A DNA stretch of 64,000 bases, taken from positions 95,144 to 159,143 of the forward strand of contig JAAYDY010000099.1 of assembly GCA_012729015.1 (NCBI GenBank), written 5' to 3'. A program made the translations under genes and the position numbers. The notes under the pieces were generated by a model. It saw only the letters and a program-made list of their open reading frames with translations, did no database searches and was not told the DNA's origin. Within the stretch, counting starts at the first letter, position 1; each line of letters opens with the position of its first letter. The stretch comes from Phycisphaerae bacterium. GTDB lineage: Bacteria; Planctomycetota; Phycisphaerae; FEN-1346; JAACEH01. This document shows, in pieces, positions 17,100-24,758 of this stretch.

Positions 17100-18389
17100 T
17101 CACGCTCGGGCCACGGCCGCGCCTCGGTCGGCGGCGCACACGCGGGCTGCCACGAGGTCGCCCCGGGCCGGGACGGAGATTCCCGACGGTGCCACGCGCG
17201 TGCGGACGTAGTGCTCGTCGAATCCCTCCGCCGCAGGGCGCCCGGACGCGTCGCGGCCGACCGTTTCCACGAGGACCGTGACCGTGCGGCCAATGAGGCC
17301 GCGGGCGAACTCGCAGGCCAGCCGGTGCCCCAGGCCGCGCAGGGCGGCGCTGCGGCGGCGACGACTCTCCGCCGGCACCTGCTCCGCCATGGCCGCCGCC
17401 GGCGTTCCCGACCGGGGCGAATACGGAAACACGTGCAGGCGGCTGAAGCCCGCTTCGCGGCACAGGCGGCAGGAGTTCTCGAACGCCGCCTCGCTCTCGC
17501 CGGGGAACCCGACGATCACGTCGGTCGTCAGGGCGACCTGCGGCAGCGCCAGGCGAATCCGACCCACGCGATCCAGGAACTCGGCCGCACCGTACGGCCG
17601 CCGCATGGCCCGCAGCACCGCGTCGTCGCCCGACTGGAGCGGCACGTGAAGATGGGCGCACAACCGGTCGCCGTGCGCGGCCATGAGGGCCGGCAACTCG
17701 TCGCCCACTTCGCCGATCTCGATGCTCGAGAGGCGAATGCGCCCGAGGCCTTCGATGCGGATCAGCCGCTCCACGAGCCGCACCAGCGCCGCCGCGTCGT
17801 CGCCGCGGTCGCGCCCGTAGCGGCCCAGGTGAATGCCCGTCAGCACGATCTCGCGGTGTCCGGTCGCCGTCAGGCGCCGCACCTCCTCGACCACCTCGTC
17901 GCTCGGGCGGCTCCACGGGCGGCCGCGCACGTGCGGGATAATGCAGTAGCTGCAAAACTGGTCGCACCCGGACTGGATCTTGACGAAGGCCCGCGTGTGG
18001 CCGGCGAATCGCGAGATGCCGCCCAGGGTCGCGCCGTCGGCCGCCGGCAAGGCCAGGTCCTCGGCCAGGCGTCGCAGCAGCGCCGCCTTGTCGGCCACCA
18101 CCAGGGCCGCGGCGTCGGCGGCCTCCACCTCGGCGCGCTCCGGCGACGCGGCATAGCATCCCGTGACGATCAGCCGGGCCAGCGGGTTCTCCCGACGCAG
18201 GCGGCGAATCGCCTGCCGGCACTGTCGCGACGCTTCGGATGTCACGACACATGTGTTCACAATCACCAGATCGGCCGACTGCCCGTCCGCGGCGGCAGTG
18301 CAGCCGGCTCGTTCCAGCAGTTCCTCGATTTCGCGGGTCTCGTACTGGTTGACCTTGCAGCCAAAGGTCTGCGTGCGGTAGGTGGGCAT
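17100..18389 (-). CDS. mtaB: tRNA (N6-L-threonylcarbamoyladenosine37-C2)-methylthiotransferase MtaB
   Basis: A 429-residue MiaB-family enzyme which adds a methylthio group to t6A37 of tRNAs reading ANN codons. The N-terminal cluster-binding domain has FGCKVNQYE, NTCVVT and GCYA. The radical SAM core has CDQFCSYCIIPHVRG, then the family signature LTGIHLGRYG and HVPLQSGDDAVLRAMRRPY. A TRAM-like RNA-binding domain follows (GRTVTVLVE). The TGCKVNQYE/HVPLQSG combination favours MtaB over MiaB or RimO. It starts 7 nt after the histidine kinase gene and is most likely translated from the same mRNA. Confidence 0.92.
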   Translation of the reverse strand: MPTYRTQTFGCKVNQYETREIEELLERAGCTAAADGQSADLVIVNTCVVTSEASRQCRQAIRRLRRENPLARLIVTGCYAASPERAEVEAADAAALVVADKAALLRRLAEDLALPAADGATLGGISRFAGHTRAFVKIQSGCDQFCSYCIIPHVRGRPWSRPSDEVVEEVRRLTATGHREIVLTGIHLGRYGRDRGDDAAALVRLVERLIRIEGLGRIRLSSIEIGEVGDELPALMAAHGDRLCAHLHVPLQSGDDAVLRAMRRPYGAAEFLDRVGRIRLALPQVALTTDVIVGFPGESEAAFENSCRLCREAGFSRLHVFPYSPRSGTPAAAMAEQVPAESRRRRSAALRGLGHRLACEFARGLIGRTVTVLVETVGRDASGRPAAEGFDEHYVRTRVAPSGISVPARGDLVAARVCAADRGAAVARA

Positions 18390-18396
18390 GGTCGTC

Positions 18397-19515
18397 TCAG
18401 TCCCGGTCGCCCGCGGCGGCGGCGTCGGAGGCCGTGTTCGCGGGAAGCCCCGGCAGCCTGAGCCGCAAGGTCGTCCCGGTGTTGCCCGTGGCGGCCACGC
18501 GCAACGTGCCGCCGGCGGCCACCGCGAGGCTCTGCGACACCGTCAGCCCGAGCCCCAGGGCCGATCCCGGCGATCCGGCGATGCTGCCGCGGGAGGTCCA
18601 GAACGGCTCGAAGATGTGCGGCACATGGCGCGGGGCGATGCCTCGACCGGAGTCGCTCACGGTGACGACGGCGTCGCCCTTGCCGCCCACGGTCAGGCGG
18701 ACGCGGATTGTGCCGTCGCCGTCGATGGCCTCGGCGGCGTTCACGATGAGGTTGTGCACCAGGTGCTGAAGGTTCTGGGCGTCCATGGCCACCTCGGGCG
18801 CGTCGGCCAGCACGGCGTCCAGCACGATGCCGCGCCGACCCAGGTCGCCGGTCATCTGCTCGACCAGGGCCGCCAGGGCCACCGCCGGCCGGCATCGCGC
18901 CGCCGGATCGCGATGCTCCACGGCCGTAAACAGCAGCAGGTTCCGCGTCAGGTGCGTCAGGCGGTCCACGCTCTGGGCCGTCAACCGCAGGGCCTGCTCG
19001 GCGGCGCCGGGGCTGCCCGTGGCCAGGGCCATCTCGACCTGCGTCGATACGGCGGCCAGGATGTTGTTGACGTGGTGGCTCAGGCCACCGGCCAGGCGGC
19101 CGAGGGTCACCATCTTCTCCTGCTCGGCGAGGCGCCGCTCCAGTTCGCGGCGGCGCGTCAGGTCGCGCAGGACCACGCCGACGGCGGTCACGCGGCCCTC
19201 GGCGTTTTCCAGCGGCGCGAAGTCCAGCTCGACGGGGATCGTGCCGCCGTCGCGCCGCGTGACAGTGGTCTCGAAGGCGGCCGTGCGGCGCTCCTGGACG
19301 ATGCGTTTCAGCAGCAGGTCCAGCCGTCGCTGTTCGCCCCGGCGCCGGACCAGCAGCGCCGACTGGCCCGCAGCCTCGTCCCGAGTGAACCCGAGCACCC
19401 GTTCCGCGGCAGCGTTCCAGTCCATGATGCGGCCCGACGTGTCCAGCAGCACCATCGGCAGATCCGACTGCTCGAAGAGCATGGAGCACAGAAGATGGGA
19501 TTTCTCGGATGTCAT
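18397..19515 (-). CDS. Cytoplasmic PAS-domain sensor histidine kinase
   Basis: A 372-residue protein with no transmembrane segment. The PAS domain is near residues 12-125 (MVLLDTSGRIMDWNAAAERVLGFTRDEAAGQ ... VGVVLRDLTRRR). A coiled linker leads to the dimerisation/phosphoacceptor box LGRLAGGLSHHVNNIL; the first His after LS is the candidate phosphorylation site. The ATP-binding domain has the N box NLIVNAAEA, G1 DSGRGIAP, F box FEPFWTS and G2 GSALGLGLTVSQSL. No response regulator is adjacent, so its partner is elsewhere. It lies 28 nt downstream of a lipoprotein gene and directly upstream of mtaB. Confidence 0.92.
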   Translation of the reverse strand: MTSEKSHLLCSMLFEQSDLPMVLLDTSGRIMDWNAAAERVLGFTRDEAAGQSALLVRRRGEQRRLDLLLKRIVQERRTAAFETTVTRRDGGTIPVELDFAPLENAEGRVTAVGVVLRDLTRRRELERRLAEQEKMVTLGRLAGGLSHHVNNILAAVSTQVEMALATGSPGAAEQALRLTAQSVDRLTHLTRNLLLFTAVEHRDPAARCRPAVALAALVEQMTGDLGRRGIVLDAVLADAPEVAMDAQNLQHLVHNLIVNAAEAIDGDGTIRVRLTVGGKGDAVVTVSDSGRGIAPRHVPHIFEPFWTSRGSIAGSPGSALGLGLTVSQSLAVAAGGTLRVAATGNTGTTLRLRLPGLPANTASDAAAAGDRD

Positions 19516-19543
19516 CGGTTGCGTCGGGCCTCCGGCCCGCGGT

Positions 19544-20383
19544 CTACGGCACGGTCGGCGCGGGCGAGTCCTGGACGCTCTGTCCCGGCCGCAGGAGCAC
19601 CGGCTGCACCAACAGCGTCGTCACCGACCGGCGGCCCGCCGCGCCGGGGGCGGCGAACAACTGCTCGCCGATGCTCTGCCAGCGGCCCGGCATCAGCCCT
19701 ACCGCCACCAGGTCGCCTTCGCGGATGACGATACGGCTTTCCAGGTCGGCGAAACGGTAGCGCGGCGGCTCCATGGTCATGACCTGGCTCCGGCCCGCCG
19801 GCACGTGCTTCGGCTGCGGGTCGCCGTAGACGATCTCCTGGGCGATGCTCACCTCCGTGTGGTTGGGGCGGTCGGCTGCGCGGCAATGGATGCGGACCAT
19901 CGTCGCGGCGCCGGGGAACTCGCGGCCCCAGACGGTCCCGTCGGCGTCGGCGCTGAAGACCGTGCAGTCCTGCATCGACACGCCCAGCGGCACGTCCAGC
20001 ACCTGCCCGGGAGTGGCCTTGACGGTGCTGATCAGGCGCGACCCCAGTTGCTCGCTGGCGTCGATCGTCTCGTTGAGCCGCTCGACTGCCAGACGCCCGC
20101 CGACGGCGATGCGCAGCCCGTTGGCCGCCAGCAGCCGCCGATGCGACAGGCCCACCTGCGTCTCGTCGAGGAATCGCCAGAAATCCGGCGCCGGCTGCTC
20201 CGCATCGAATTCCGCCGTGATCAAGTACACCCGGATGTGATAGAGGTCCAGGTCGGTTCCCTGCGACGGGGGAAGCTGCGCGGTGATGTGAACGCCCTGG
20301 GAGTCGTCGCCGCCCGGCCACTTGCATCCGCCCAGCGACGCCGCCAGAAGGCCCAGCCCTAGAGCTATTGCCGACCGTGACAT
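19544..20383 (-). CDS. Lipoprotein of unknown function (first gene of kinase/mtaB operon)
   Basis: A 279-residue protein starting at ATG 20383: MSRSAIALGLGLLAASLGGC, with lipobox LGGC and Cys20 as the lipid site. The mature part is beta-rich (YHIRVYLITAEF, RLAVERLN, SRLISTVKATPGQVLDVPLG, VRIHCRAADRPN, SRIVIREGDLVAVGL), with no family I recognise. The promoter described next ends only 7 nt before the ATG and no ribosome-binding site is visible, so the mRNA is probably leaderless. A signalling role with the following kinase is possible but unproven. Confidence 0.8.
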   Translation of the reverse strand: MSRSAIALGLGLLAASLGGCKWPGGDDSQGVHITAQLPPSQGTDLDLYHIRVYLITAEFDAEQPAPDFWRFLDETQVGLSHRRLLAANGLRIAVGGRLAVERLNETIDASEQLGSRLISTVKATPGQVLDVPLGVSMQDCTVFSADADGTVWGREFPGAATMVRIHCRAADRPNHTEVSIAQEIVYGDPQPKHVPAGRSQVMTMEPPRYRFADLESRIVIREGDLVAVGLMPGRWQSIGEQLFAAPGAAGRRSVTTLLVQPVLLRPGQSVQDSPAPTVP

Positions 20384-20390
20384 GCGAGAC

Positions 20391-20419
20391 AGTATAGGCG
20401 ATCCGGCTCTGCAAATCAA
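20391..20419 (-). promoter_or_regulatory. Promoter giving a probably leaderless mRNA
   Basis: On the minus strand TTGATT (20419-20414), 17 bp, TATACT (20396-20391). Only 7 nt separate the -10 box from the ATG at 20383, so transcription should begin at or beside the start codon. Confidence 0.7.
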
Positions 20420-20575
20420 CCACGGCGATTCAAGCACGCGACGATTGGAGAAAGCGCCTGGCGGCAGGGCCACGCCTGTCGTGGACCCCGAGCCTGTAGA
20501 GTGGCGTGGCCATGAAGACGCGCCGGCAGCGTGTCGGTGGGGTCAACCGCCCCGACACCACGAATCCAAAAGAGC

Positions 20576-20602
20576 GACGCCGGGACGGTGGGTCCCGGCG
20601 TC
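20576..20602 (-). terminator. Terminator after the nucleotide-sugar dehydrogenase
   Basis: Perfect 11-bp stem GACGCCGGGAC (20576-20586) / GTCCCGGCGTC (20592-20602) with a 5-nt loop, 31 nt beyond the stop; on the minus strand it is followed by GCTCTTTTGG. A second, bulged hairpin lies at 20530-20557. Confidence 0.75.
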
Positions 20603-20633
20603 GCGGAGCACTTCGCAGGCGTAGCGCGTGGCG

Positions 20634-21977
20634 TCAGGCTTTGACGATCTTGCCGCGGCCCTGTTTGACGTGGGCCGTCGCATTGCGCGTGTCGACGACG
20701 AGCTGCGAACTCTGTACGATCCAGTCGTAGTCGTAGCACGAATGGTCGGTGGAGATCAGGACGGCATCCTGGGTGGCCAGCGTGCGTTCGGTGAGCTTCA
20801 GGCTCTTCAGGCCGACGTTGTGCTCGCGCTGTTTGGGGGCCACGGGAATGTGCGGGTCGTTGTAGTTGACGACGGCGCCCTGCTCGCGAAGCTTTTCGAT
20901 GAGGCGCACCGACGGGCTCTCGCGCATGTCGTCCACGTCGCGCTTGTAGGCCAGGCCGAGGACCAGCACCTTGGCGCCGCGCAGGCACTTGCCGCGCTCG
21001 TTCAGGGCTTCCATCAGCCGGTGAATGACGTAGTCGGGCATGCCGACGTTGATTTCGCCGGCCAACTCGATGAACCGCGTGGTCATCTCGTACTGCCGGG
21101 CCTTCCACGACAGGTAGAACGGGTCGATCGGGATGCAGTGGCCGCCCAGCCCCGGCCCCGGATAGAACGGCTGGAACCCGAACGGCTTCGTGGCGGCCGC
21201 ATTGATGACTTCCCACACGTCGATGCCCATCTTGTCGAACAGCATCTTCAGCTCGTTCACCATCGCGATGTTCACGCAACGGTACACGTTCTCGATGATC
21301 TTGGCGGCCTCGGCTACCTCGCAGCTCGATACCGGCACGGTCCGCTCCAGGGCCATACCGTAGAGCTTCGCGGCAATCTGGCCGCTGCGGCGGTCCAGTC
21401 CGCCGACGACCTTCGGAATCGTCCGCGTCGTGTAATGCGGGTTGCCCGGGTCCTCGCGCTCGGGGCTGAACGCCAGGTAGAAGTCCTTGCCGGCTTTCAG
21501 GCCGCTCGTGTTCTCCAGGATCGGGCGCAGCACGTCGCGCGTCGTGCCCGGATACGTCGTCGATTCCAGAATGATGAGCTGATCCTTGCGCAGGTTTCGG
21601 GCGATCTGTTCGCCGCTGGAAACGATGAACCGGACGTCCGGCTCGCGCATCTTGTCCAGCGGCGTCGGCACGCAGATGATCACCGCGTCCACCTTCTTGA
21701 TCTGGGCGAAATCGCTGGTGGCCTTGAACAGCCCGGCCGCGACATTCTCCTTGATGACGCTTGCGGGGATGTGCTTGATGTAGCTGCGGCCGGCGTTCAA
21801 CGCCTTGACCTTTGCCGGGTCAATGTCGAACCCGAGCACGTTGAACTTCGCCGCGCAGAACTCCCGCATCAGTGGCAGGCCGACATAGCCCAGCCCGATG
21901 ATACCTACCCTGGCTTTGCGATCTTCGATCTTCTTCAGCAGATCCATTGGTGTACGGTCTCCCAAAATCAGGTTCAT
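20634..21977 (-). CDS. Nucleotide-sugar dehydrogenase (UDP-N-acetylglucosamine/mannosamine 6-dehydrogenase type)
   Basis: A 447-residue UDP-glucose/GDP-mannose dehydrogenase family protein: NAD motif VGIIGLGYVGLPLMREF, VIICVPTPLDK, ESTTYPGTT, FSPEREDPGN, central helix region EAAKIIENVYRCVNIAMVNEL, and the catalytic cysteine in PGPGLGGHCIPIDP. The STTYPGTTRDV and PGN motifs match the WbpA/TviB/WecC branch which oxidises UDP-N-acetyl sugars to uronic acids for surface polysaccharide; the exact substrate is not fixed. Alternative start ATG at 21947 (MDLLKKIEDRK). It has its own upstream gap and terminator, so is probably expressed alone. Confidence 0.92.
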   Translation of the reverse strand: MNLILGDRTPMDLLKKIEDRKARVGIIGLGYVGLPLMREFCAAKFNVLGFDIDPAKVKALNAGRSYIKHIPASVIKENVAAGLFKATSDFAQIKKVDAVIICVPTPLDKMREPDVRFIVSSGEQIARNLRKDQLIILESTTYPGTTRDVLRPILENTSGLKAGKDFYLAFSPEREDPGNPHYTTRTIPKVVGGLDRRSGQIAAKLYGMALERTVPVSSCEVAEAAKIIENVYRCVNIAMVNELKMLFDKMGIDVWEVINAAATKPFGFQPFYPGPGLGGHCIPIDPFYLSWKARQYEMTTRFIELAGEINVGMPDYVIHRLMEALNERGKCLRGAKVLVLGLAYKRDVDDMRESPSVRLIEKLREQGAVVNYNDPHIPVAPKQREHNVGLKSLKLTERTLATQDAVLISTDHSCYDYDWIVQSSQLVVDTRNATAHVKQGRGKIVKA

Positions 21978-22281
21978 GGACGCCCTTCAGCCCACAGACT
22001 TCGGGCACAGTAGTGTATCGGGTATTTGTGCCATGGAAGTATAGTAAAGATTGGCACTCTGGGGCGGTCCGGGGCGAGGCCGTGGGCGTTTCCAGCAATG
22101 GCAGGGGCAGGGGGGCGGCCGACGCCGGGCGGCCAGCGTACGTCCTTGATCGCGGGCACTGACATTGGCCGGGCGTGTCCGGCGTTTTCGGCGGTTTTCG
22201 TTGCCGCGCGCAAGTTCTTTCGGCACAAGGCGCTAACGCCACCGCGATACCCGGCAGGGGGGGGGCGACCCCCGGGCCGGG
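21978..22281 (-). promoter_or_regulatory. 304-bp upstream region with candidate -10 box inside an inverted repeat
   Basis: On the minus strand a TATACT (22043-22038) lies about 60 nt before the dehydrogenase start. It is flanked by the inverted pair GTGCCA (22028-22033) and TGGCAC (22052-22057). No good -35 box is visible. A G9-CGA-C5 run (22257-22273) near the mutarotase stop might act as its terminator. I see no gene. Confidence 0.35.
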
Positions 22282-22602
22282 TCAGTCCATGTGGAACAGC
22301 TCGTCCATCGACGGCCAGGCGGCCCCGGCCGGGCCGTCCAGGGGCTCCAGGCAGGGGCCGGTCAGGGCGTTCCATCGCTGCATGGCCGGGTCGGCCAGCA
22401 ACCGTTCGCGGTCGGCCACATAGTCGTCGCCGATGTATTCCATGGTGCTGAACAGGAGGCCGCCGTGGTGATAGATCGTGTAATTCCGGATGCCCGCGCG
22501 GGCCAGCGCCGCGAGCACCTCGGGCCATACGGCGGCATGAAGCCGGCGGTACTCCTCCAGCTTGCCTTCGCGTATCCGCATGACGCGACCGATGCGCTGC
22601 AT
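22282..22602 (-). CDS. rhaM: L-rhamnose mutarotase
   Basis: A 106-residue protein of the RhaM (DUF718) family, the usual length. It interconverts the alpha and beta anomers of L-rhamnose. Recognisable parts are RIGRVMRIREGKLEEYRRLHAAVWPEV with the conserved His and VWPEV, NYTIYHHGGLLFSTMEYIGDDY and the C-terminal MQRWNALTGPCLEPL. The start ATG at 22602 has a good AGGAGG. It lies 11 nt after the stop of the zinc/PAS gene, so they form an operon. No other rhamnose genes are in the window. Confidence 0.93.
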   Translation of the reverse strand: MQRIGRVMRIREGKLEEYRRLHAAVWPEVLAALARAGIRNYTIYHHGGLLFSTMEYIGDDYVADRERLLADPAMQRWNALTGPCLEPLDGPAGAAWPSMDELFHMD

Positions 22603-22613
22603 GAGACCTCCTG

Positions 22614-23120
22614 CTATGGCCGCAGATCGTCGATCCGCAGCATCACGTAGCCGTCCACCTTCTCCGTCGAGATTTCCAGGCAGACGGTCCGGACCTGGTG
22701 ATCGAGCTCGACATCGGGATAGGCCCTGACGCGGACGCGCGGCTCGCCGGTCTCGAACGTGTGCCGCACGGTGCTGCGGATGGTGCAGGAGCGGCAGTGG
22801 ACCGTGCCGCCGCAGCCGCCGGGCTCCTTGGCGTGGGCGCACTGGAACGCCATGCCGCCCAGGCTGTCGCGGACCGCCCCGAGGGGCTTGCCCAGGGTCT
22901 GGCAGGCCTGCGCGTTGGCCGCCACGACGCGGACGTCCGAATCCACCACGAGCACCGGAACGCCCAGGCGGTCCAGAAAGCCGGCCATGGACTCGCCCTT
23001 CGGCGAGAAGAACATCGCCGCACAGGTCGGACACATGCCGTGCGTGACTGGCGACGCCTGATCCGCCTCGCCGCTTGTTCCCTCAATCACATTGCCGCAC
23101 CAGGCACACGCTCGAATCAT
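22614..23120 (-). CDS. Zinc-ribbon PAS-domain protein
   Basis: A 168-residue soluble protein. The N-terminus MIRACAWCGNVIEG ... GMCPTCAAMFFSP carries two CxxC pairs like a treble-clef or rubredoxin-type metal site. The rest is a PAS fold: LDRLGVPVLVVDSDVRVVAANAQACQTLGKPLGAV, then a cysteine-rich insert CAHAKEPGGCGGTVHCRSCTIRSTV, then VRVRAYPDVELDHQVRTVCLEISTEKVDGYVMLRID. The insert could bind a metal or an iron-sulfur cluster, suggesting a redox or metal sensor (inference). There is no output domain. ATG 23120 behind GGAGAGGG is preferred over ATG 23138. Confidence 0.75.
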   Translation of the reverse strand: MIRACAWCGNVIEGTSGEADQASPVTHGMCPTCAAMFFSPKGESMAGFLDRLGVPVLVVDSDVRVVAANAQACQTLGKPLGAVRDSLGGMAFQCAHAKEPGGCGGTVHCRSCTIRSTVRHTFETGEPRVRVRAYPDVELDHQVRTVCLEISTEKVDGYVMLRIDDLRP

Positions 23121-23285
23121 GTTCAGCCCTCTCCCCATCCCGTCCTATGGCGCCGTCTGAGCAGTGTCCATCCTCCAGCAGCCAACGGGGCGACCATCGG
23201 GTCGCGAGCCCTCATCATGGCGTCGGCGGACCGTGTCGTCAAGAATCCGTCGGGCGAATGCCAGACGAGAGGCAGGTTTTTCCCG

Positions 23286-23315
23286 TTGTCGCGTCGGGCC
23301 GACGTGAGGTAAACT
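23286..23315 (+). promoter_or_regulatory. Candidate promoter of aroA
   Basis: TTGTCG (23286-23291), 18 bp, TAAACT (23310-23315), 34 nt before the ATG. A weak match only. Confidence 0.35.
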
Positions 23316-23349
23316 CTGGTTTCCTCTGAGAAAAAAGGGTATCGCCTCC

Positions 23350-24633
23350 ATGGCCACGGAAACCATACAACCCGTCGTTGGCCCCGTCGTGGGTCGCATT
23401 CGCCCGGTGGGGTCCAAGAGCCTGACCAACCGCGCGCTGGTGGCGGCAGGGCTGGCTGCCGGGCGCAGCACGCTCGAGGGGTGCCTGGCCGGCGATGACA
23501 CGCGACACATGGCCGAGGCCTGGCGACAGCTCGGGGCGACGGTCCAGTGGGACGAAGCGTCCGGACGGATCGTGGTCACCGGCACCGGGGGCCGCCTCGC
23601 GCCGGGGCCGCGCGAGCTGTTCGTCGGCAACGCCGGCACGGCGATGCGTTTCCTGACGGCTGTGGCGGCGGTGGGGCACGGCCGGTACCGTCTGGACGGC
23701 GTGCCGCGAATGCGCGAGCGGCCGATCGAGGATCTGCTGGTGGCCCTGCGGGCCCTCGGGGTCAGCGCCGTCAGCGAGACCGGCAACGGGTGTCCGCCGG
23801 TGCTCGTCGAGGCCGGCGGCCTGGGCGGCGGGCGCGTGACCGTCAGCGGCCGCATCAGCAGTCAGTACCTCAGCGGCCTGCTCCTGGCGGCGCCCTATGC
23901 CGCACGCGACGTCGAGATCGTGATCGACGGCGACCTGGTGAGCAAACCCTATGCCGACATGACGTGCCGCCTGATGGCCGACTTCGGCGTCGAGGTGGAG
24001 AACGAGGAGTACCGGCGGTTCTACGTGGTGGCCCCGAGCCGCTACGTCGCGCGGACCTACGCCGTCGAGCCGGACGCCACCGCGGCCACGTACTTCTGGG
24101 CCGTTGCGGCCATGACCGGCGGCTCGGTCACGGTCGAGGGCCTCACGGCCGACAGCGCCCAGGGCGACGTCGCCTTCGTGCACGTCCTGGAACAGATGGG
24201 CTGCCGCGTCGAGTCGTCGCCCGAGGGCCTGACCGTCCACGGGCCCGCGAGGCTGCGCGGCGTGACGGTGGACCTGAACGCCATGCCCGACACGGCGCTG
24301 ACGCTGGCCGTGCTGGCGCTGGCGGCCGACGGGCCGACGTGCATCCGCAACGTGGCGAACCTGCGCGTGAAAGAGACCGACCGCCTGGCTGCCCTCGCCG
24401 CCGAGCTGCGCAAGTTCGGCGCCGCCGTGGACGAGGCGGCCGACAGCCTCACGATCCGGCCGCCGGCGATCCTGCGCGGCGCGGCCGTGGCCACCTACGA
24501 CGACCATCGCATGGCGATGAGTTTCGCCCTGGCGGGCCTGAAGGCGCCCGGCGTCTCCATCGTCGGCGCCGAATGCGTGAGCAAGACGTTCCCCGACTAC
24601 TTCGCGCGGCTGCGGAACCTCGTCGGGGCGTAG
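23350..24633 (+). CDS. aroA: 3-phosphoshikimate 1-carboxyvinyltransferase (EPSP synthase)
   Basis: A 427-residue protein of normal length, transferring enolpyruvyl from PEP to shikimate-3-phosphate in the pathway to chorismate and aromatic amino acids. Signatures: GSKSLTNRALVAAGLA (substrate loop), LFVGNAGTAMRFLTAV (PEP loop), RMRERPIEDLLVALR, SGRISSQYLSGLL, DATAATYFWAVA, NAMPDTALTLAVLA, RVKETDRLAALAAEL and the terminal DDHRMAMSFALAGL. In the first loop the residue before GSKS is Val where Pro is usual, and the residue after GNAGTAMR is Phe where the E. coli enzyme has Pro101. It is not beside other shikimate genes. Confidence 0.95.
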   Translation: MATETIQPVVGPVVGRIRPVGSKSLTNRALVAAGLAAGRSTLEGCLAGDDTRHMAEAWRQLGATVQWDEASGRIVVTGTGGRLAPGPRELFVGNAGTAMRFLTAVAAVGHGRYRLDGVPRMRERPIEDLLVALRALGVSAVSETGNGCPPVLVEAGGLGGGRVTVSGRISSQYLSGLLLAAPYAARDVEIVIDGDLVSKPYADMTCRLMADFGVEVENEEYRRFYVVAPSRYVARTYAVEPDATAATYFWAVAAMTGGSVTVEGLTADSAQGDVAFVHVLEQMGCRVESSPEGLTVHGPARLRGVTVDLNAMPDTALTLAVLALAADGPTCIRNVANLRVKETDRLAALAAELRKFGAAVDEAADSLTIRPPAILRGAAVATYDDHRMAMSFALAGLKAPGVSIVGAECVSKTFPDYFARLRNLVGA

Positions 24634-24758
24634 TGCTGCACGGTGAAAAGGTCTCATGACGTTGCAGTCGTAGACTCCCGATGACGAAGGTCGCTGTCGG
24701 GGTGCTTGTGGGCAAATGCCCCATGGCTTCAATCATCTGGATTGACAGGAGACGGTTG

